This document shows, piece by piece, positions 9,311 to 17,891 of a stretch of DNA of 64,000 nt (positions are counted from its first letter, which is position 1; every line of letters starts with the position of its first letter). The position numbers and the translations under genes are program-made. Source of the DNA: Gordonia pseudamarae (GTDB lineage Bacteria; Actinomycetota; Actinomycetes; Mycobacteriales; Mycobacteriaceae); NCBI RefSeq assembly GCF_025273675.1, contig NZ_CP045809.1, positions 4,464,001-4,528,000 on the forward strand, written 5' to 3'. The notes under the pieces are model-generated. The model was not told where the DNA came from. It was given only the letters and a program-made list of their open reading frames with translations, and ran no database searches.

Positions 9311-10471
9311 CTATGTGACGCCCAGATCCTTGGCGATCTTGGGCCAGACGGTCTTGAGGTCCTGCGCCCAGTACTCCCATGAGTGGGTACCGGTCGACCG
9401 GGTGATCACCTCGTGCGGGATCTTGAGCTGGGTCATCCGCCTGGCCATGTCCTTGGTGCACCGGTTCACCGCGGCCTCGATCAGGCCGCCGAGCACGATC
9501 TGGTTGGCGAGGGCATCGAGGTTGTTCTCGATTCCGGCCGCGCCGAGACGGTCGTACTGCCCGGGCAGACCGCTGCCGGTGGTCATGTAAACCTTGGTGT
9601 CACGGAGCTTGGCCGCGTTGATGTACGGGTCGTGCTCCCGCCAGCCCGCAGACCCCGGCAGACCCCACATGTTGACGACACTGCCACGACCGCGCTGGCC
9701 CACGACAGCCTGAATGTAGGCCTGGCCCAACGGATCGCTGGTGCGGGTGCAGCCGCTGAAGGCCGCCACCGACTTGTACAGTTTGGGCGCGTTGATCGCC
9801 AGATTCATCACCGAGGTGCCGGCCATGGAGATCCCGGCGATCGCGTTGGTCCCAGTGGTGCCGAACCGCCGGTCGATCAGCGGCGGCAATTCCTTGGTGA
9901 GGAAAGTCGTCCACTTGTTGCGGCCCAGGACCTTGTCGTCCTTCTGCCAATCCGTGTAGTACGAGAACGCGCCGCCGATCGGGGTCACCACGTTGACGTT
10001 CTTGTTGGCGAAGAACTTCTCGTAGTCCGTACGGGCCGCCCAGGTCGCCGAGTCCTCGCCGCCGCCGGCGCCGTTGAGCAGATACAACGTCGGCGCGGGC
10101 TCGGAACTGTCCTTGGGGCGCAGCATCTCGATGGGGATCATCTTGCGCATCGACGCCGAATAGACGATCGCGGTGACCCGGCCACCCTCACCGGTGATGA
10201 CCGTGTCGATCCGGGAGACCGCCGGATCGGGTTCGGCGTCGCCATCGGTGTCGGTGTCGGTGTCGGCCACCGGGATGACCGTGGGCTCAGCACCCGCGGT
10301 CACCGTCGTCGGCGCCGGGTCGGCGGCAGCAGGTGCCGCCGTGGTGACCACGCCACCGGTAACCACCAGGCTCAACACCCCGGCAATCACCGCCACGTCG
10401 CGGGCCCACCCGCCGCGCAGCACACCTCGTCGCACCACTAATCCCTGTCGCACCTCTAACCCCTTTGGCAT
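9311..10471 (-). CDS. Exported antigen-85-type mycolyltransferase / esterase homologue
   Basis: This is a secreted alpha/beta hydrolase of the esterase/antigen 85 group, whose members transfer mycolic acids between trehalose mycolates and arabinogalactan in the cell envelope. It has about 386 residues: a membrane or signal segment (VAVIAGVLSLVVTGGVVTTAAPAAA), an acidic DTDTDTDGD linker encoded by 6-bp repeats, then the catalytic domain. That domain has an oxyanion-type LYLLNGAGGGED, the nucleophile motif AIAGISMAGTS, and the terminal catalytic His in STGTHSWEYW. The start is ATG 10471 or the adjacent ATG 10474. It is monocistronic, with an inverted-repeat terminator at its 3' end. Mycolyltransferase activity is family-level inference; a carboxylesterase role cannot be excluded. 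Confidence 0.83.
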   Translation of the reverse strand: MPKGLEVRQGLVVRRGVLRGGWARDVAVIAGVLSLVVTGGVVTTAAPAAADPAPTTVTAGAEPTVIPVADTDTDTDGDAEPDPAVSRIDTVITGEGGRVTAIVYSASMRKMIPIEMLRPKDSSEPAPTLYLLNGAGGGEDSATWAARTDYEKFFANKNVNVVTPIGGAFSYYTDWQKDDKVLGRNKWTTFLTKELPPLIDRRFGTTGTNAIAGISMAGTSVMNLAINAPKLYKSVAAFSGCTRTSDPLGQAYIQAVVGQRGRGSVVNMWGLPGSAGWREHDPYINAAKLRDTKVYMTTGSGLPGQYDRLGAAGIENNLDALANQIVLGGLIEAAVNRCTKDMARRMTQLKIPHEVITRSTGTHSWEYWAQDLKTVWPKIAKDLGVT

Positions 10472-10580
10472 CATTAGTCTCAGATACAACAAATGTAACT
10501 CTGGTTGTGTCAGATCCCAAGCCGAATCAGGTCCCGTTAGCCAGTTGTGACGTACTCACGACAGCCCATGAAACGAGAAA

Positions 10581-10617
10581 CCCGCAGGTCGACGACATTG
10601 AGACGACAACCTGCGGG
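10581..10617 (-). terminator. Probable terminator of echA8
   Basis: Nine-base-pair arms (10581-10589 and 10609-10617) are followed on the minus strand by a T-rich stretch, 43 bases past the echA8 stop codon. Confidence 0.65.
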
Positions 10618-10659
10618 CATCCGGTCCGCTCGCGCGCGATCCGGTGACGACCGGCCGGA

Positions 10660-11436
10660 TCAGCGGTGCTTGAACTCCGGTTCACGCTTGTCCACGAACG
10701 CAGCCATACCTTCGGTCTGGTCCTCGGTGGCGAACAGCGAGTAGAACAGCGACCGCTCGGCGCGCACGCCTTCGGTCAGCGTGGTGTCGAAGGCCCGGTT
10801 CACGGCCTCCTTGGCCAGGTACACCGAGATCAGCGACTTGGACGCAATGGTCGCGGCGGCCTCCTTGGCGACGGTCAGCGCCTCCTCGGTGGGAACCACC
10901 CGCGACACCAAACCGGCTCGCTCGGCCTCATCTGCCTTCATCTGCCGGCCGGTGAGCACCAGGTCCATCGCCTTGGCCTTGCCGACCGCGCGGGTCAGCC
11001 GCTGCGATCCACCGATGCCGGGGATCACACCGAGATTGATCTCGGGCTGACCGAATCGGGCGTTCTCACCGGCGATGATCGTGTCGGCCAGCATCGCCAG
11101 CTCACAGCCACCGCCGAGGGCATAGCCGGTCACCGCGGCGATGATGGGTGTGCGTACCCGGGACAGGTCGTCCCACGCGCCGAAGAACGCCTCGGACACC
11201 ACGTCACTGTAGGTCTTCGACGACATCTCCTTGATGTCGGCGCCGGCGGCGAAGGCCTTCTCCGAACCTGTCAGCACGATCGCGCCGATGCCCGGGTCCG
11301 CGTCGAACGCCTTGGCCGCGCCGACGACCTCGTTCATCAGCTGCGTGTTGAGGGCGTTGAGCGCCTTCGGCCGGTTCAGCGTGATCACGCCGACGCGGCC
11401 CTCGGTATCGACGATGATGGTCTCGTATGCGGTCAT
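10660..11436 (-). CDS. echA8: Enoyl-CoA hydratase EchA8
   Basis: A short-chain crotonase hydrates trans-2-enoyl-CoA in beta-oxidation. The 258 residues are typical of the family: oxyanion segment [10 protein letters not shown], then both catalytic glutamates (GGGCELAM near residue 115 and [15 protein letters not shown] near residue 135), so it should be active. ATG 11436 follows GAGAGGA. It lies 115 bp downstream of a 3-hydroxyisobutyryl-CoA hydrolase gene on the same strand. The pair corresponds in order and type to echA8-echA9 (Rv1070c-Rv1071c) of M. tuberculosis, which supports orthology rather than just family membership. Confidence 0.92.
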   Translation of the reverse strand: MTAYETIIVDTEGRVGVITLNRPKALNALNTQLMNEVVGAAKAFDADPGIGAIVLTGSEKAFAAGADIKEMSSKTYSDVVSEAFFGAWDDLSRVRTPIIAAVTGYALGGGCELAMLADTIIAGENARFGQPEINLGVIPGIGGSQRLTRAVGKAKAMDLVLTGRQMKADEAERAGLVSRVVPTEEALTVAKEAAATIASKSLISVYLAKEAVNRAFDTTLTEGVRAERSLFYSLFATEDQTEGMAAFVDKREPEFKHR

Positions 11437-11551
11437 TGATGATCCTCTCGTGCGGTTGGTACCCGGTGCCGCAATCCGGACGGGCCGGGTCGTGATCGGG
11501 TAGTTCGGTTTCTGGCGGGCCGCTGTCGGGACCCGGACTAGTCGCCTGGCG

Positions 11552-12658
11552 CTATTCGCCGGGCACGCCCCACGCCTCGATCGGCAGCTCCAACTCCACC
11601 GGCAGCGGTTCGAAGAACACGTCTACCTCCGCCGCGGTGACCGAGGAGTGATCCGCGTGCCGCCAGGTGGGGTTGCGGTCCTTGTCGATGACCTGTGCCC
11701 GGATACCTTCTGCCATATCGGGGTTGCGCAGCGAGCGCAGCGCGAGCCGGTACTCGACACGCAGCGACTCGGCCAGGTCATCCCTGGATGCGGCCTCACG
11801 CAGGGCCCGCAGCGTGACCGCCGCGGCCAGTGGGCTTTTCGCCTCGATGATGTCGGCGGCCTTCGTCGCCTCGGGAGTGCCGAGTTCACGGCAGCGGGCG
11901 ATGATGTCGGCCACCGAGTCACCGGCGAAGGCCTCACTGATCCAGCCGCGCTGATCGGTCAGTGCCGATTCTCCCGGATCCGCCCCGGGGAACGCCTGGC
12001 CCGGCTTCCACCGTTCGAGGGCGGCGGCCAGGCCGTCGGCCGGAATGTAGTGGTCGGCCAGGCCGATGGCGATGGCGTCGGCGGCCCGGATGGTACCGGC
12101 GGTCAGCGCCACATAGGTACCGAGCTCATCGGGCACCTTCGACAGCAGGTGGGTGCCTCCGACGTCGGGGATGAACCCGATGCCGACCTCCGGCATACCC
12201 AGTTTGGTGCGGTCGGTGACCACCCGGGTGTTGCCGTGTGCGGAGATGCCGACGCCGCCGCCCATCACGATGCCGTCCATGATCGCCACATACGGTTTGG
12301 GGTACCGCGAGATGAGCGTGTTGAGCCGGTATTCGTCGCGCCAGAACGCCGCGGACGGCGACGCCGCCGCATCGGCGTCGGTCTTGTCACCGGTGCTGAG
12401 CATCGCCGCATCGCGGTGAATGGCGACGATATCGCCGCCCGCGCACAGTCCACGCTCACCGGCACCACGTACGACGGCCCCGGTGATCTCGGAGTCGACC
12501 GCCCAGCCGAGCAATGCCTGCTCCATCGCCAGCGCCATCTCATGATCGAGGGCGTTGATCGCCTTCGGTCTGTTGAGGGTGATCGTACCGACGCCCTCAA
12601 CCACCTTCACCAGCACCGATGCCGGGTTGTCGGCCACCGCACCATCCGAATCAGCCAC
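11552..12658 (-). CDS. echA9: 3-hydroxyisobutyryl-CoA hydrolase / enoyl-CoA hydratase EchA9
   Basis: This crotonase-fold thioesterase is of the type that releases 3-hydroxyisobutyrate from its CoA ester in valine breakdown, 368 residues. Motifs: [18 protein letters not shown], then [18 protein letters not shown], then [19 protein letters not shown], and the long C-terminal extension ([20 protein letters not shown]) typical of HIBCH proteins and absent from short enoyl-CoA hydratases. The GTG at 12658 is preferred because GGAAGGGAG precedes it; the in-frame ATG at 12676 overlaps that ribosome-binding site. A nested palindrome lies upstream at 12689-12719. It is a neighbour of echA8 as in mycobacteria. 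Confidence 0.88.
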   Translation of the reverse strand: MADSDGAVADNPASVLVKVVEGVGTITLNRPKAINALDHEMALAMEQALLGWAVDSEITGAVVRGAGERGLCAGGDIVAIHRDAAMLSTGDKTDADAAASPSAAFWRDEYRLNTLISRYPKPYVAIMDGIVMGGGVGISAHGNTRVVTDRTKLGMPEVGIGFIPDVGGTHLLSKVPDELGTYVALTAGTIRAADAIAIGLADHYIPADGLAAALERWKPGQAFPGADPGESALTDQRGWISEAFAGDSVADIIARCRELGTPEATKAADIIEAKSPLAAAVTLRALREAASRDDLAESLRVEYRLALRSLRNPDMAEGIRAQVIDKDRNPTWRHADHSSVTAAEVDVFFEPLPVELELPIEAWGVPGE

Positions 12659-12688
12659 TGGGGCTCCCTTCCACACTGAGGCTCGAAC

Positions 12689-12719
12689 TTTACTTGGACA
12701 TCCTAGTAAATAGGATGCC
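12689..12719 (-). promoter_or_regulatory. Nested inverted repeats upstream of echA9, candidate operator
   Basis: TTTACT (12689-12694) pairs with AGTAAA (12705-12710). Overlapping it, GACATCCTA (12697-12705) pairs with TAGGATGCC (12711-12719) at 8 of 9 positions. The element begins 31 bases upstream of the GTG start in an otherwise GC-rich region, so it probably contains the promoter and a regulator site. Confidence 0.5.
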
Positions 12720-12854
12720 CTGCCGACCAGGGAAGGTGCTTTCCCACCCGCCGGGTACCCTCACGACGCCCGGTGCCACCACGCTGCGGCTCGGCGACCG
12801 CGACCGATAACGTGGGAAGATCGACACCGCGAAGGTCAGGAGCGCATCGCAACC

Positions 12855-13466
12855 ATGGAAGCACTGCCCACGAACATGCCCAATTGGTGGGACAAGCCGG
12901 CCCCGGTCGTCATTCCCGAGGGGTACGCCGAATTCGCTGAGCAGTTCCGGATTCTGCAGGATGTGATGACCGCGGCCGCGCCCGACGCGGACCAGACCCG
13001 CACGGCGTCACAGCTGGTCGCCGAACTCATCGACGTACTCGCGCAGTCCGCGACCGACGAGTGGTCGCAGTTGTCGGGGCGGCTGCCCGTTCCCGGGCGG
13101 GGACAGACCCTGGTCCCGGCGTTTCACATCGAAACCGAAACCGAGACGGAGTCGCGCGGCACCGTCCGGTTCGGGCGCCAGTTCCTCGGCGGCAACGGCG
13201 CCGTGCACGGCGGTGCCATCCCGCTGTTCTTCGATGACGCGTTCGGCCGCTTCGCCAATACCCACGACCGCACCCTCGCCCGCACCGCGAACCTGCACGT
13301 CGACTACCGGAACGTCACACCGATCGACACCGATCTCGCCGTGATCGTCCGGTTCGACCGCGAGGAGGGCCGCAAACGCTACCTGACCGGCGAGATCTGG
13401 AACGGCGAATGCCTCTGCGTGGAGGCGAGTGGCCTGTTCGTCGTCCTCAAACCCGGCGCGGCGTAG
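12855..13466 (+). CDS. Hotdog-fold acyl-CoA thioesterase (PaaI-like)
   Basis: This is a 203-residue protein whose C-terminal half is a hotdog domain. NGAVHGGAIPLFFDDAFGR is the HGG...D active-site helix, followed by LHVDYRNVTPIDTDLAV and a final ASGLFVVL strand. Such proteins hydrolyse acyl-CoA thioesters; the acyl group is not predictable. The N-terminal 90 residues (MEALPTNMPNWWDKP and onward) are helical and outside the hotdog core. The start is ATG 12855. Its last 20 bases overlap the 3' end of the convergent crotonase gene, so antisense interference between the two transcripts is possible. Confidence 0.82.
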   Translation: MEALPTNMPNWWDKPAPVVIPEGYAEFAEQFRILQDVMTAAAPDADQTRTASQLVAELIDVLAQSATDEWSQLSGRLPVPGRGQTLVPAFHIETETETESRGTVRFGRQFLGGNGAVHGGAIPLFFDDAFGRFANTHDRTLARTANLHVDYRNVTPIDTDLAVIVRFDREEGRKRYLTGEIWNGECLCVEASGLFVVLKPGAA

Positions 13467-14280
13467 TCCCGGTGCTGCGGCCGCGTTCGGCGAAGGCACG
13501 CACTGCGGCCTTGTGCTCATCGCCGTCGGCGCACGCCCGGTAGCGGACGAGTTCGGCGTCCATCGCGGCACCGAGGTCGAGATGCCGGGCATCGCGAAGG
13601 TTGGCCTTCATCGCGCCGATCGCCTGCGCCGAGGACGCCGCGAGCCGGCCCGCGATCTCGCGGGCGGTGGACCGCACCTCGTCGTCGGGGACGAGCCAGT
13701 CGAGCAGCCCGAGGCCGAGCGCCTCGTCGGCGCCGACACGGTCGGACAGCAGCATCAGCCGGGTCGCGGGCCCGACCCCGATGAGATCGCGTAGCTGCCA
13801 GGCGACGCCGAAGTCGCCCGGCAGACCGATCTTGATGAACGCGGTGGTCAGCAGGGTGGATGGGCCGCCGACACGCAGATCGCAGGCCAGCGCAAGGCCG
13901 AGCCCGGCACCTGCGGCCGCGCCGGGCAGCGCCGCGATCGACGGGGTGGTCATCGACCGCAGCCGCCCGACGACACCGACCTGTCTGCGGGCGCGCTTGT
14001 CGAACCAGTCCTGGACGCCGTCGTCACCGACCGGTACGTCACCGCCACGTTCGGCGAACGCCTTCACATCGCCGCCCGCGCAGAAGGCCGCACCCGCCCC
14101 GGTGAGTACGATCGCCCGCACGCCGGCGTCCGCATCGAGATCGGCGAGCACCACGGCGAGCGCGTCGAGCATCTCGGGCGTAACGGCGTTCTTCACATCG
14201 GGGCGGTTCAGGGTGACGGTGGCGATGCCGTCCGCCGTGTCGAGCAGCAGATGTTCGGTGCCGGTGTCGATCCCGCTCAC
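13447..14280 (-). CDS. Enoyl-CoA hydratase/isomerase family protein
   Basis: This is a 277-residue crotonase. It has the N-terminal DTADGIATVTLNRPDVKNAV strand-turn, the oxyanion region GAAFCAGGDVKAF, PGAAAGAGLGLALACDLRV in place of the canonical first-glutamate loop (Ala-Gly instead of a Glu), and FIKIGLPGDFGVAWQL with Asp where the second glutamate usually sits. The classical hydratase glutamates are therefore not conserved, and an isomerase, hydrolase or lyase activity is as likely. The GTG start at 14280 overlaps the upstream SDR stop (GTGA), indicating translational coupling. The pair probably acts on consecutive intermediates. Transcription is likely set at the TetR-flanked intergenic region near 15.2 kb. 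Confidence 0.85.
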   Translation of the reverse strand: MSGIDTGTEHLLLDTADGIATVTLNRPDVKNAVTPEMLDALAVVLADLDADAGVRAIVLTGAGAAFCAGGDVKAFAERGGDVPVGDDGVQDWFDKRARRQVGVVGRLRSMTTPSIAALPGAAAGAGLGLALACDLRVGGPSTLLTTAFIKIGLPGDFGVAWQLRDLIGVGPATRLMLLSDRVGADEALGLGLLDWLVPDDEVRSTAREIAGRLAASSAQAIGAMKANLRDARHLDLGAAMDAELVRYRACADGDEHKAAVRAFAERGRSTGTTPRRV

Positions 14281-15125
14281 GAGGTGACCACCCGCTCGGA
14301 GACGTACATATCCAGCCGCAGATCTTCCTCGCGCTGCGCGGTGCGGTATTTCGCGAAGTTGGTGACACCCTCCTCGATCAGCACCGAGTCGTCGATGAAG
14401 AAGTTCCCGGTGCAGGTCCGGGAGTCGCGGGTGAGGACGGCGTGTGCGGCGTCGGACATGATCTCGGGTGTGCGCGCCGTGGCGGCCCTGTCCTCACCGC
14501 CCCGGTTGAGGATCGCGGCGGTGACGATCGGAGTGCGGGGCCACAGCGAGTTGGCGGCGATGCCCGCGTCGGCGAGTTCGGCGGCCAGACCAATCGTGCA
14601 CAGGCTCATTCCGTACTTGGACAGCGTGTAACCGGTTTGCGGGCCAACCCATTTCGGGTCGAGGTCGATCGGCGGCGACAGAGTGAGGATGTGCGGGTTG
14701 GTGCCCCGTTCCAGATACGGGATCGCCGTCTTGGACAGCAGGAACGTGCCGCGGGTGTTGATGGACTGCATCAGGTCGTAGCGCTTCATCGCCAGCTCGC
14801 GCGTCGGTGAGGTGTCGATGGCCGAGGCATTGTTGATCACGATGTCGATACCGCCGAATCTGTCGACCGCCGCGTCGACGGCGCGCCGCACATCCGCCTC
14901 CTCACGCACATCGCCGACTACCGGCAACGCCTTGCCGCCCGCGTCCTCGATCTCCTGGGCCGCCGTGTACACGGTGCCGGTCAGCGTGGGGTGCGGCTCT
15001 GCGGTCTTGGCCAGGAGTACCACATTCGCGCCGTCGGCCGCGGCCCGCAACGCGATTGCCAGGCCGATCCCCCGGCTGCCGCCGGACATCAGCATGGTTC
15101 GGCCACTCAACGATCGTTCGGACAC
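14277..15125 (-). CDS. Short-chain dehydrogenase/reductase, HSDL2-type
   Basis: This is a 282-residue SDR with the cofactor loop MLMSGGSRGIGLAIA, a DVREEADV acidic patch, IVINNASAI, and the active-site pair Ser (ILTLSPPIDLDPKW) and YTLSKYG. The LSPP...PKW signature is typical of HSDL2-like SDRs that handle long or branched acyl substrates; it presumably oxidises a 3-hydroxyacyl-CoA or an alcohol. The GTG at 15125 has GGAGTGTC directly before it, while the upstream open frame lacks homology. It is the first gene of a two-gene operon with the crotonase at 13447, divergent from a TetR gene. Two copies of the shared 13-bp palindrome lie in the 171-bp gap. Confidence 0.85.
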   Translation of the reverse strand: MSERSLSGRTMLMSGGSRGIGLAIALRAAADGANVVLLAKTAEPHPTLTGTVYTAAQEIEDAGGKALPVVGDVREEADVRRAVDAAVDRFGGIDIVINNASAIDTSPTRELAMKRYDLMQSINTRGTFLLSKTAIPYLERGTNPHILTLSPPIDLDPKWVGPQTGYTLSKYGMSLCTIGLAAELADAGIAANSLWPRTPIVTAAILNRGGEDRAATARTPEIMSDAAHAVLTRDSRTCTGNFFIDDSVLIEEGVTNFAKYRTAQREEDLRLDMYVSERVVTS

Positions 15126-15147
15126 GACACTCCTATCTACGGTTGAC

Positions 15148-15160
15148 CTTACGGTAACAG
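15148..15160. promoter_or_regulatory. 13-bp palindromic motif, weaker copy
   Basis: CTTACGGTAACAG matches CTAWYGNCRWTAG at 9 of 12 fixed positions. It lies inside a larger imperfect palindrome (15141-15165, GGTT-N4-TTAC-G-GTAA-N4-AACC), 23 bases upstream of the SDR start. Confidence 0.45.
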
Positions 15161-15243
15161 TAACCATCGACACGCCGGGCAGCGCGGCACCGGCGGCCGG
15201 GCCCGTGAGCAAGCATCCATACCCACCTGCACCGCGGACAAAA

Positions 15244-15256
15244 CTAACGACGGTAG
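15244..15256. promoter_or_regulatory. 13-bp palindromic motif upstream of TetR gene
   Basis: CTAACGACGGTAG matches CTAWYGNCRWTAG at 11 of 12 positions. It lies 40 bases upstream of the TetR start. The same motif lies beside the paralogous TetR gene at 48 kb. Confidence 0.6.
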
Positions 15257-15296
15257 ACTTGATCATCGGCGCTCATCAGGCGGCAGGGAGGTAGGC

Positions 15297-15941
15297 GTGG
15301 CGAGACCATCGAAACCATTGATCAGCCGGGAGGCCGCGGTGGCGGCATCCATCGAGATCATCGACGCCGACGGACTCGAGGCATTCAGTCTGCCCCGGCT
15401 CGCGAAACATCTCGGTGTGCGCGCACCGTCGCTCTATCACCACTTCGCCGACAAGAACGAGATCCTCACCGAAGTGGCCCGCGATATCGCCGGCCGGACC
15501 GTCGCACGACCCCGCATGACGCCCGGGCCGGACTGGCCGGAGTATTTCGTGGCACTCGCCCTCAACTTCCGTCAGTCGATTCTCCGGCACCGCAACGCCG
15601 CACCGATACTGCTGCAGCACTTTCCCCGCGAGCTGTTCATCGCCACGTATGAACACACGGCGCGCTTCCTGCTTGATTCGGGCGTGCCCAGCGACCTGCA
15701 CGTGCAGATCCTCGACGGTATAGAGACCCAGGCGGTCGGCGCCGTCCTGATGGAGGCGATGCGGCCGCCGAGCCGCAAGTCGACGATCTTCCCGAACGTC
15801 GACCCGTCATCTCAGCCGCTGCTGGCCAAGGCGCTCGCGGACAACGAACTGAGCCAGAAGCAACTGTTCGAGGCGATGGTCCGCAGTTTCCTGCACGGAA
15901 TCATCCGCGACAACGACCTCGACCGCACCACAGTCGGGTAG
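15297..15941 (+). CDS. TetR-family transcriptional regulator (paralogue of the one at 48.4 kb)
   Basis: This is a 214-residue predicted dimeric repressor. The N-terminal helix-turn-helix runs through SLPRLAKHLGVRAPSLYHH, followed by FADKNEIL. The C-terminal ligand domain (RHRNAAPILLQHFPRELF and onward) closely parallels the TetR at 48379 (HQRAAPIVVEYFPRGML), so the two are paralogues. GTG 15297 has GGGAGG immediately upstream. It is divergent from the SDR-crotonase operon. The shared palindrome between them makes this protein a prime candidate for controlling the multi-promoter motif described here. The ligand is unknown, presumably an acyl-CoA intermediate. Confidence 0.88.
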   Translation: MARPSKPLISREAAVAASIEIIDADGLEAFSLPRLAKHLGVRAPSLYHHFADKNEILTEVARDIAGRTVARPRMTPGPDWPEYFVALALNFRQSILRHRNAAPILLQHFPRELFIATYEHTARFLLDSGVPSDLHVQILDGIETQAVGAVLMEAMRPPSRKSTIFPNVDPSSQPLLAKALADNELSQKQLFEAMVRSFLHGIIRDNDLDRTTVG

Positions 15942-15956
15942 ACCCCGACTGTGGTT
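15928..15956 (+). terminator. Terminator overlapping the TetR stop codon
   Basis: Twelve-base-pair arms (15928-15939 and 15945-15956) form a hairpin with the TAG stop (15939-15941) at the start of its loop. Confidence 0.75.
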
Positions 15957-16052
15957 GAGGTGGGAGGAGCGCAAGCGACAAGCCTCGGCACCCCGGTAAG
16001 CAGACGGACATCCTCTCGCGCGGTTTCGAGGCTCGCAGGCTCGCACCTCAAT
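15953..16052. repeat. Intergenic palindromic repeat element
   Basis: GGTTGAGGTG at the left end pairs with CACCTCAA-type sequence at the right end. Between them are GCCTCG and a CGAGGCTCGC segment. The GCCTCGAAACC core recurs (in the other orientation) in the intergenic repeat at 20.3 kb, so this looks like a dispersed intergenic element between convergent genes. Confidence 0.5.
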
Positions 16053-16078
16053 CGACGGAGTTGGTCACCGCCCGGATC

Positions 16079-17014
16079 TCAACCGGCGGGATCGGTCTCC
16101 GCGAAGAGGTCGGGCAGGCCGTCGGAGACGCGATCGGGAAACTCCGGCCGCCGTTTGGTGAGGAACGCATCGACGCCCTCACGCACGTCGGCGGACCGGC
16201 CACGCAGGTAGATGCCCACGGATTCGGCGCGGTGCGCGTCGATCGGGTCGGCCGCACCCAGCATCCGCCACAGCATGGCACGGGTGAGGGCCACCGACAC
16301 CGGCGAGGTGCCGGCCACCAGTTCGCGGGCCGCCTCGATCGCCCGTGGCAGAACCTGCTCCGGCGCAACGACTTCCCGCACCAGGCCGCGCTCATGGGCT
16401 TCGGTGACCGGAACCATCCGGGCGCCGATCAGCCACTCCAGGGCGGTGCCGACACCGACCAGTCGCGGCAGGAACCAGCTCGAGCACGCCTCCGGGACGA
16501 GTCCGCGCGCGGTGAAGATGAAACCGAATTTAGCTGTCTCCGAGGCGATCCTGATGTCAGCGGGCAGGGTCATGGTGACCCCGACACCTGCTGCCGGGCC
16601 GTTGATGGCGGCGACCACCGGTTTGGTCGAACGGAAGATCCGCAGCGTGGTCCGGCCGCCGATATCGGGCGGCACCTCGCCGGACGTTTCGGTGACAAAG
16701 GTATCGCCACCGGCGGCGAGGTCGGCGCCGGCACAGAAGGCCCGCCCGTTACCGGTGATCACGACCGCGCGCACCGCGTCGTCGGCGTCGGTGGCGTCGA
16801 AGGCCGCGATGATCTCCTCGGACATCTGATGAGTGAAGGCGTTGAGCCGGCCGGGCCGGTCGAGGCGGATGACCGCGATCTCCCCGTCGATCTCGACGGA
16901 TACCACCGGATCGGACTGCCGGGTCATCGAGTTGCTCGCGGTGTCGGGAATCTCATTGCCCAATCCGCTTTTTGCCGAATCGGATTCACCGGCGCTGTCG
17001 ACTGTCACGGTCAC
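16079..17014 (-). CDS. Enoyl-CoA hydratase/isomerase family protein
   Basis: This is a crotonase-fold protein of about 311 residues. Core motifs: EIAVIRLDRPGRLNAFTHQM, NGRAFCAGADLAAG, AAINGPAAGVGVTMTLPADI (no Glu at the first catalytic position), and TARGLVPEACSSWFLPRLVG, which keeps the second Glu as in ECI/crotonase subfamilies active on odd substrates. The GTG at 17014 is chosen because GGAAGG lies 8 bases upstream; a shorter start at ATG 16927 would remove a 29-residue serine/aspartate-rich N-terminus that is outside the fold. It begins 5 bases after the stop of the upstream crotonase, so the two form an operon. Substrate unknown. Confidence 0.83.
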   Translation of the reverse strand: MTVTVDSAGESDSAKSGLGNEIPDTASNSMTRQSDPVVSVEIDGEIAVIRLDRPGRLNAFTHQMSEEIIAAFDATDADDAVRAVVITGNGRAFCAGADLAAGGDTFVTETSGEVPPDIGGRTTLRIFRSTKPVVAAINGPAAGVGVTMTLPADIRIASETAKFGFIFTARGLVPEACSSWFLPRLVGVGTALEWLIGARMVPVTEAHERGLVREVVAPEQVLPRAIEAARELVAGTSPVSVALTRAMLWRMLGAADPIDAHRAESVGIYLRGRSADVREGVDAFLTKRRPEFPDRVSDGLPDLFAETDPAG

Positions 17015-17019
17015 CGAGA

Positions 17020-17823
17020 CTACCTTCCCGTCCACTGCGGCGGGCGCTTCTCCGCGAATGCGCGCGGCCCCTCTTTGGCGTCGGCGCTGGCGAACACCGT
17101 GCGGATCGCGGTCTTGTTGATCTGCCACGACCGGTCGTCCCAGCCGCGCTCGTCCAGCGCCGTCTCGTGCATCACCCGCTTGCTCTCGGCCACGGCCAGC
17201 GGCGCGTTGCGGGCGATCGTGGCCGCCAGCTCGAGTGCGACATCGAGCGCGGTTCCGGCGGGCGCGATCCGGTTGACCAGACCGAGCTCATATGCCCGTG
17301 CCGCCGAGATGGGCTCTCCGGTGAGTGCGATCTCGGCGGCGATCTTCTGCGGTACCTGACGGTGGATGCGCAGCAGCCCGCCGGCCGCGGCGACAATGCC
17401 CCGACGCACCTCGGGCAACCCCATCGTCGCCGTCTCGTCGATCACCGCCAGATCGGCGGTGAGCACGATCTCGGTGCCACCGCCGAGCGCGAATCCGTTC
17501 ACAGCGGCAATGACCGGTGTGGAAATCCAGTGCCGCACAATGCCGGCGAAGTCCCACTCCCGGTGGTCCGGGTCATCGATCCGCCGCCCGGCGCCCAGTT
17601 CCTTCAGATCGGCACCCGCACAGAACGCCTTGCCGGCGCCGGTGAGCACCACGGCCCGCACGGCCGGGTCGGCGTCGGCGCGCTCGAGTGCGGCACCGGC
17701 CGCCGCCGAGAGCGCCGAGTTGACCGAGTTCATCGCCTCGGGCCGGTTGAAGGTGATGACGGCGATGTGGTCGTGAACCCGGTACAGCACCGGTCCGTTG
17801 TCGGCGGGTTCGATCTCTGTCAC
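17020..17823 (-). CDS. Enoyl-CoA hydratase
   Basis: This is a 267-residue crotonase: HIAVITFNRPEAMNSVNSAL, GKAFCAGADLKELGAG, then NGFALGGGTEIVLTADLAV with the first catalytic Glu, and MGLPEVRRGIVAAAGGLLR with the second Glu, so hydratase activity is expected. GTG 17823 is preferred (GAGGAGTG upstream at proper spacing) over GTG 17829, which would sit right against that site. It is followed directly by another crotonase gene (5-base gap) and preceded by a GNAT-type gene 68 bp upstream on the same strand, so all three may be one transcript. Confidence 0.87.
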   Translation of the reverse strand: MTEIEPADNGPVLYRVHDHIAVITFNRPEAMNSVNSALSAAAGAALERADADPAVRAVVLTGAGKAFCAGADLKELGAGRRIDDPDHREWDFAGIVRHWISTPVIAAVNGFALGGGTEIVLTADLAVIDETATMGLPEVRRGIVAAAGGLLRIHRQVPQKIAAEIALTGEPISAARAYELGLVNRIAPAGTALDVALELAATIARNAPLAVAESKRVMHETALDERGWDDRSWQINKTAIRTVFASADAKEGPRAFAEKRPPQWTGR

Positions 17824-17891
17824 GGACACTCCTCGTTCTTGGCCGAAAATACTTGCGTAGCAGGAAAATCAGGGCAGATATGCGCGGACGG

